Assembly (NCBI GenBank): GCA_003450655.1
Contig: DMFG01000132.1
Span: forward strand, 1-6,796
Reading direction: 5' to 3'
DNA length: 6,796 nucleotides
Source of the DNA: Coxiellaceae bacterium
GTDB taxonomy: Bacteria; Pseudomonadota; Gammaproteobacteria; Coxiellales; Coxiellaceae
Below are positions 6,495 through 6,796 of the stretch, in pieces. The position numbers and the translations under genes were made by a program. Position 1 is the stretch's first letter. Each line of letters begins with the position of its first letter. The notes beneath the pieces were generated by a model. That model was not told the DNA's origin. It saw nothing but the letters and a program-made list of their open reading frames with translations, and searched no databases.

Positions 6495-6497
6495 GGG
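6492..6497 (+). promoter_or_regulatory. Ribosome binding site of trkH, overlapping the trkA stop codon
   Basis: TAAGGG includes the trkA stop codon TAA (6492-6494) and sits 7 bases before the ATG at 6505. This is a good match and spacing. It fixes the trkH start and points to coupled translation of the two Trk subunits. Confidence 0.6.
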
Positions 6498-6504
6498 TTG
6501 ATTT

Positions 6505-6796
6505 ATGAGAGTTTATGTCTGTTTTAAATTGTTGGGTATGTTATTAATGATGTTTAGCTTGTCCATGTTAACTCCATTGATTGTTGATGTGGTGTATCAT
6601 GAGTATGTGTACTTGGCTTTTATTGTTGCATTCTTAATTACTGTGATAACCGGGTTTGCGTTGTGGTACCCCTTTAGGAATTATCATTATGAGTTAAGAA
6701 CGCGAGATGGATTTTTTGTAGTGACTTTTTTGTGGGTTGTCTTATCGATGTTTGGTGCAATCCCATTATGGTTAAATCAGTATACGCATATTGGCT
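6505..6796 (+). CDS. trkH: Trk potassium uptake protein TrkH, N-terminal fragment
   Basis: The reading frame from ATG 6505 stays open to the window edge, giving 97 complete residues of a protein that is about 480 residues in E. coli. TrkH is the inner-membrane, potassium-conducting subunit, and TrkA binds its cytoplasmic face. The fragment shows two hydrophobic segments that read as TM1 (about 9-31, LLGMLLMMFSLSMLTPLIV) and TM2 (about 34-55, ending LWYP). They are followed by LRTRDGFFVVTFLWVVLSM and GAIPLWL (about 64-90). This corresponds to the LKSREGFLIVVLFWTVLGS and GALP region of E. coli TrkH, the entry to the first pore repeat. The selectivity-filter glycines and the rest of the pore lie outside the window. 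It starts 10 bases after trkA, with a ribosome site overlapping the trkA stop, the usual pairing of Trk subunits in one transcript. The identity is supported by both sequence and neighbour. TrkG/KtrB-type relatives are less likely given the adjacent double-RCK TrkA. Confidence 0.9.
   Translation, partial: MRVYVCFKLLGMLLMMFSLSMLTPLIVDVVYHEYVYLAFIVAFLITVITGFALWYPFRNYHYELRTRDGFFVVTFLWVVLSMFGAIPLWLNQYTHIG

Overview
The window comes from a Gram-negative bacterium, most likely an AT-rich gammaproteobacterium. The PriA, TrkA and TrkH fragments read closely like the enterobacterial proteins, and the genes between them encode an envelope-spanning exporter with a TolC-type outer-membrane protein. A Legionellales-like host is only a guess from base composition and protein style. 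All genes lie on the + strand.

Layout. Positions 1-455 are the 3' end of priA (replication-restart helicase). A 96-base gap (456-551) carries a strong-looking extended -10 promoter. It is followed by four tightly packed genes: a TolC-family outer-membrane factor (552-2078), a MacA/HlyD-family periplasmic adaptor lipoprotein (2081-3256), a MacB/LolD-type ABC ATPase (3249-3923) and a MacB/FtsX-type permease (3923-5107). Sixteen bases later comes trkA (5124-6494), then the 5' part of trkH (6505 to the window end), cut by the window edge.

How the parts work together. The four exporter genes encode every part needed for a tripartite MacAB-TolC-like pump: outer-membrane duct, adaptor, ATPase and transmembrane mechanotransmission subunit. 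Here the ATPase and permease are separate proteins, whereas E. coli MacB is one fused chain. The substrate cannot be read from the sequence; peptides, lipopeptides, siderophore-like molecules and macrolides are all handled by relatives. trkA and trkH encode the NAD-binding regulatory ring subunit and the membrane channel subunit of the Trk potassium uptake system.

Gene spacings from 552 onward are 2, -8, -1, 16 and 10 bases. I saw no hairpin terminator or convincing internal promoter at the junctions, so the exporter and the potassium genes may share one transcript. The points most worth a second look are this linkage, an adaptor hairpin tip that departs from the usual TolC-docking motif, a TrkA whose first nucleotide-binding site lacks the usual acidic residue, and the drop in GC from priA into the exporter genes. 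I found no RNA gene, CRISPR array, insertion sequence or large repeat. Nothing here looks like a wholly new class of system.
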